Positions 33,844-37,301 of a stretch of DNA of 37,301 nucleotides are shown piece by piece. The stretch is from positions 995,182 to 1,032,482 of the forward strand of contig WELA01003891.1 of assembly GCA_009602735.1 (NCBI GenBank), given 5' to 3'. The stretch is from Mesotaenium endlicherianum (Eukaryota > Streptophyta > Zygnematophyceae > Zygnematales > Mesotaeniaceae). Under the pieces are notes generated by a model. That model was given only the letters and a program-made list of their open reading frames with translations, searched no databases and was not told the origin of the DNA. A program made the translations under genes and the position numbers. How positions within the stretch are numbered: the first letter of the stretch is position 1; every line of letters begins with the position of its first letter.

Positions 33844-34223
33844 TTAGGCCTGGAGCCGGCGCCGCTGCTGCCCCTCCCGCTCCTCATAAGCCTGCCCTCT
33901 GTTCTCCTCCTCATTCCCATCAATCACATCCTCGTCGTCGTCACCAGATGAGCCCCCACTGTCGCTGGAAGACGGCGAATCTGACAATCTGCCACCACCT
34001 TCGTCTCCGCCTCCGCCGCCGCCGCCCACGCTGGCGCGGGGTGCCCCGCTGCCATCTCTGCTGTTGCGCCGCCCAGAGGAGCCACCTGCCCCACCCCTGC
34101 CGCCCGGGAATGGTCTTGGGGCGCCAGAGCCCAGGGGCCTGCCTGTGCCCTCGTGCAATCGCTCGCCCTTGCTTGCTCTGCCAGCCACGGCACGCGCACG
34201 GGCACCATCGCATGAAGCACAGA

Positions 34224-34278
<55 letters not shown>

Positions 34279-36826
34279 CGTGTTAGGAGGAGCAGGGAGG
34301 GTGCGCGCGCACAAGTGGGAGGCCAGGCGTTGAGAGCATGCACTCCTTGCAACGAGCATGCCTGTTGCTGGAGTTCTTGGCCCAAAGCTTGGGCTGGCTT
34401 GCGAGGTTCGGGATGGCTCACTGAGAGTGCTATGTTTCACAGTATTGGCAAAGGATGGGGAAGAGTTTGTAGGCGAGGGCTTGAGCCATTGCACATTCAT
34501 GCAGCTGGCTGCTACGGGTGGCTCTTGTTGGCTATGCCCCAACGACTACAGGTGATGTCACTTGACTGGATGTTTGTATTCACGTGCACGCGCGTGCGCA
34601 GCCTCTTGCTCGGAAGAGGAGTCCCAATGGCGAAGCATCGAGAAGCGTGAGGAGGAATCTGAGTGAGGCTTTCCTCGCGATGCATCTGCATATGACATAT
34701 GTCTTCATGGGGGCTTGTCTGTCTTGAAGCAATCACAGGGGGGCGCACGCGCGGATGTGAAAAGTTCAAACAAACGCTCGTGCACTCGTCTGGCCTGCAA
34801 TCGCGCGCACACGAGCGCGCCAACTGGTCTCGCAGTCCGACGTGGATCACCAAAGCCAGAGACGAGAATCCACGAGTGAGCGCCATGTGGCAGTCTGCCG
34901 CCCCCAAGCAAAGGCTTGTCTGCAGATCCAAAAAAAACGCACATGAATGTATACTCACGCTCTATAACATATCACATGCATGCGTGCGTGCGTGATGTCT
35001 CACCTGGTGCGAAGAATTTGAAATGCTTCTATGGTGGCATAGGGCAGCCGTGTCAGAGGATCCAAGTACCTGCAGCAGCTCACAGATACAGCAGCGTAAA
35101 GAAAGCGTCGAGAATCGCAAGGAGCGTCGAGAATTGCATGCCCGAACCGCCCACACACACCCCCTTCTTTTCTCCGCCGGGAAAGAAACCAGGGGTTCCC
35201 TTTAGTCAACAGTACTTGCAACATTTGAAAGAGGAGTGCCATGTTTCTCAAGTGCAAACCCCCCCTTGCCCCCCCTCCCACACGCCCCCTGCACAAGCAC
35301 GGTGCCTGCTCGAATTTGAACTTTGGAGCACAATTGTACCCACCTTCACTCCCGAGGGAGGGCGCCAGCCCTAATGATGCAAAAGCCTCGGCAGCGCAAG
35401 AGCATGGAACCCGACTGCAATTGACATGGCAACACTGGAGAATGCCAGCCAGCCGCGCTCGTCAGCGAGGAGAGCCCTCTTGCCCTGAACGAGCCCTGGG
35501 CCTTGAACGAGCGAGTACTGCCATGCCCCTAACAAGCAGAAGATGACGATGCTTCTGAGAAGTTTGCAGAAGCTCCTTACAGGCACAACAGCTGGCAGTC
35601 TCTCTCGCTCTCTCTTCCTCTCTTGCACATACAAGCACACATATGTAGAGGCAGGTGTACTCGACCAATCCTACACGCAAACCCCCTCTCCCCTCCACCG
35701 CCCTCTTCCTCCCCCCCAGTACCTCCTCCTTGCACCCCTGCCCCACCCTCATAAGCCCTAAACCCTGTCTCTACCCGTATGTGCTTCTAGACCTTAGTAG
35801 TCCCGCAACAAGTACCCCAAGAGGCTGCTGTTGGTACGCTTGCGCTCGAGAGTCAAGCCCAGCACGGGGCACATCGTGCATCATCAGAAAAGGCAAGTCA
35901 TGGAGTCTGGCATCGAGACAAGACAAACGACCGCAGAGGGTGACGCGCACACGCTTGAGAGGGCAACCAAGTGCCAGCAGGAAGGGCACACGCGTGCTAG
36001 TGGAGCTAGTGAAGCTAGTGGGGTTCCTGGGGGTGGGTGTCGCGCGTGAGGCTCCCAGGGGCAGCGCATCACTCAGACGAAGAAGGGAAAGCCTGCTAGC
36101 AGTGGGTTCCTCTAGGGGGTGGTGACCACACGTGGCCAGCGCTAAGAAGCTGAGATATGCCGACACACCGACAAATGTCCACATGTGCAGGACGAGATGA
36201 CGTGGGAGCATCTGGGCGGGCAGCAGGCTTAGGCTTACTTTGCAGGAAGCCCCGTGACGGCACACATGGCGCGCTTGGGATCTGCCACATCAGCAGACAA
36301 GCAATTCCAAGCTAAGTTAGCTCTTCCGCGCGTGCGTGCGTGCAAGTGTACATACAATACAGAAAGGCAGACACCCACACCTTTTGCAGTGAGCACGTGT
36401 GCTTGCTGGTAACATGGCCCTGCCAGAGAAGGCTGTGTATCGCCAGGGGGCTTCGGCAGGGAAGCACAAGCGGCCTATCTGGGATGCATGCAGGCGGTGG
36501 CTTCAAACGCCTGTGTGCTGGGGGGCCACGTCAGCGGCTCTCCTATTTAGCTGGATGCTCATGGAGGGGCAATGGCAGCGACGGCTGTCCCCCCCTGGCT
36601 GCGTATGTGCAGGGGGGCACCTCAGCCTAGCACTTTTCGGGGCCGGCCTCTTGGCTGGCGCAAAACAGGTGCGTGCTGGGCGAGCAAGGTGGCGTGCCCA
36701 GGGAGAGGGAAAGGGAGAGAGAGGGAGGGAGGGAAGGAGGAATGTGCGGCGGCTCACATGGGGGGGCTATGGAGTTGATGACGTCAGGGAGCTCGCTCAC
36801 ATGTGTAAACTCCAGCACGTTGACAC
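33844..36826 (-). CDS. SWC2: SWC2/VPS72 (YL1 family) SWR1-complex subunit, C-terminal part, four exons
   Basis: SWC2/YL1 binds H2A.Z-H2B and is a subunit of the SWR1 remodeler, which places H2A.Z in chromatin. Exons in gene order: 36826-36758, 36281-36239, 35069-35004, 34177-33844. Joined, they read GVNVLEFTHVSELPD, then PPYPKRAMCAVTGLPAK, then YLDPLTRLPYATIEAFQILR. CxVTGLPAKYxDPxTxLPYAxxEAF is the signature of the YL1 C-terminal domain. Three codons are completed only by splicing (Y, K and R), which supports the junctions. The last exon adds a 110-residue tail, Gly-rich and then acidic (GDDDEDVIDGNEEEN). The acidic, H2A.Z-binding N-terminal part must lie right of the window. The junction between exons 3 and 4 spans 826 nt, and a small missed exon there cannot be excluded. 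Confidence 0.85.
34229..34281. repeat. GA dinucleotide repeat
   Basis: AG/GA repeat on the plus strand inside the SWC2 intron before its last exon. In gene sense it is a CT run about 50 nt upstream of the acceptor at 34178, so it could act as a long polypyrimidine tract. Confidence 0.9.
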
Positions 36827-37301
36827 CTGCCGCAGCAGCACCCCGGCAGTGACTGACAACTAGGTCAGCATTTAGCATCGGCAACTGCACCCTTGGGAGA
36901 GGCTGTGAAGGAGGGCGGAATGTTTTGGAAGACATTTTTCTGCTACCAGAGAGAAAAAAAGACCTGGGGGGTCAAAAGCAACCGCAATTAGTACGTGTTT
37001 TGGGGTTCTTCATTTGAATCAGTCATTTCCAGTGCCTTCAATCATTTTAAAACTTCCAAAGTACCTCGAGCACCTTCTGCAGCAGATTATACACGCGTAT
37101 CAGCTGGCTACCGTCGGCACCCACAACAAAGCAGAAGCTGCATTGTGCCGCTCGTCGTCCTTGCAGCCGCCCGCTGACGCGGACTCACGAAGCCGAGCGT
37201 CAGCTCATGCCCCCCAGACAGACTGACAGAACATCAGACACAGAGACAGACAGACAGACAGGCAGCAAAGCTTGTGAGGGACGACGCCCCCGGGGGGGGG
37301 G
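36827..37301 (-). other. SWC2 upstream intron, reaching the contig edge
   Basis: Upstream of the acceptor at 36827 I see no further YL1 exon. The acceptor requires an upstream exon ending in phase 1, which must be off the right edge. The stretch holds a GACA tetranucleotide repeat near 37237-37262 and ends in ten G. Confidence 0.5.

Noticed and set aside
35771..36265. 164-codon minus-strand open frame within the SWC2 gene
   Set aside because: It overlaps a confident SWC2 exon (36281-36239) only partly and in a different frame. The rest is intron with no recognisable domain.

Overview
The window is nuclear DNA of a eukaryote. Every gene is split by canonical GT-AG introns, and the gene types point to the green lineage. 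The two central genes are plant-type (RLK/Pelle) leucine-rich-repeat receptor kinases. They use the plant-specific LRR consensus (LxGxIPxxLxxLxxL) and mostly carry one 24-residue repeat per 72-nt exon. A streptophyte alga is my best guess, but the sequence alone does not prove the lineage. The window probably is a whole contig: it starts in a C homopolymer, ends in a G homopolymer, and its one gap is flanked by G-runs.

Layout. (1) 849-4190, plus strand: the last five exons of a mitochondrial-type HSP60/chaperonin-60 gene, whose 5' part lies off the left edge. (2) 4191-6077: AT-richer intergenic DNA. (3) 6078-16822, minus strand: a complete 19-exon LRR receptor kinase (copy 1, about 852 aa). 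(4) 16823-17975: a 1.15-kb divergent promoter region. (5) 17976-31288, plus strand: a complete 19-exon paralogue (copy 2, about 844 aa). (6) 31289-33843: intergenic DNA. (7) 33844-36826, minus strand: the 3' part of a SWC2/VPS72 (YL1 family) gene, a subunit of the SWR1 H2A.Z-deposition complex. Its 5' part lies off the right edge.

The main result is the head-to-head receptor pair. I could assign all 19 exons in both copies, in the same order and with the same intron phases. Thirteen of the 19 have identical lengths. Summed exon lengths are 2559 and 2535 nt, both open reading frames with no frameshift. Each predicted protein has a signal peptide, an LRR N-cap, ten LRR exons, a ten-cysteine module ending in an EGF-like motif, a proline-rich hinge, one membrane helix and an RD-type kinase. 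The ectodomain has diverged strongly. Parts of the kinase exons are nearly identical even at silent sites, including an 89-nt perfect match, which suggests gene conversion.

A second recurring signal is a TG-rich alternating tract just upstream of 3' splice sites. It always has TG on the sense strand, in genes on both strands, and it is kept at the same two introns of both receptor paralogues.
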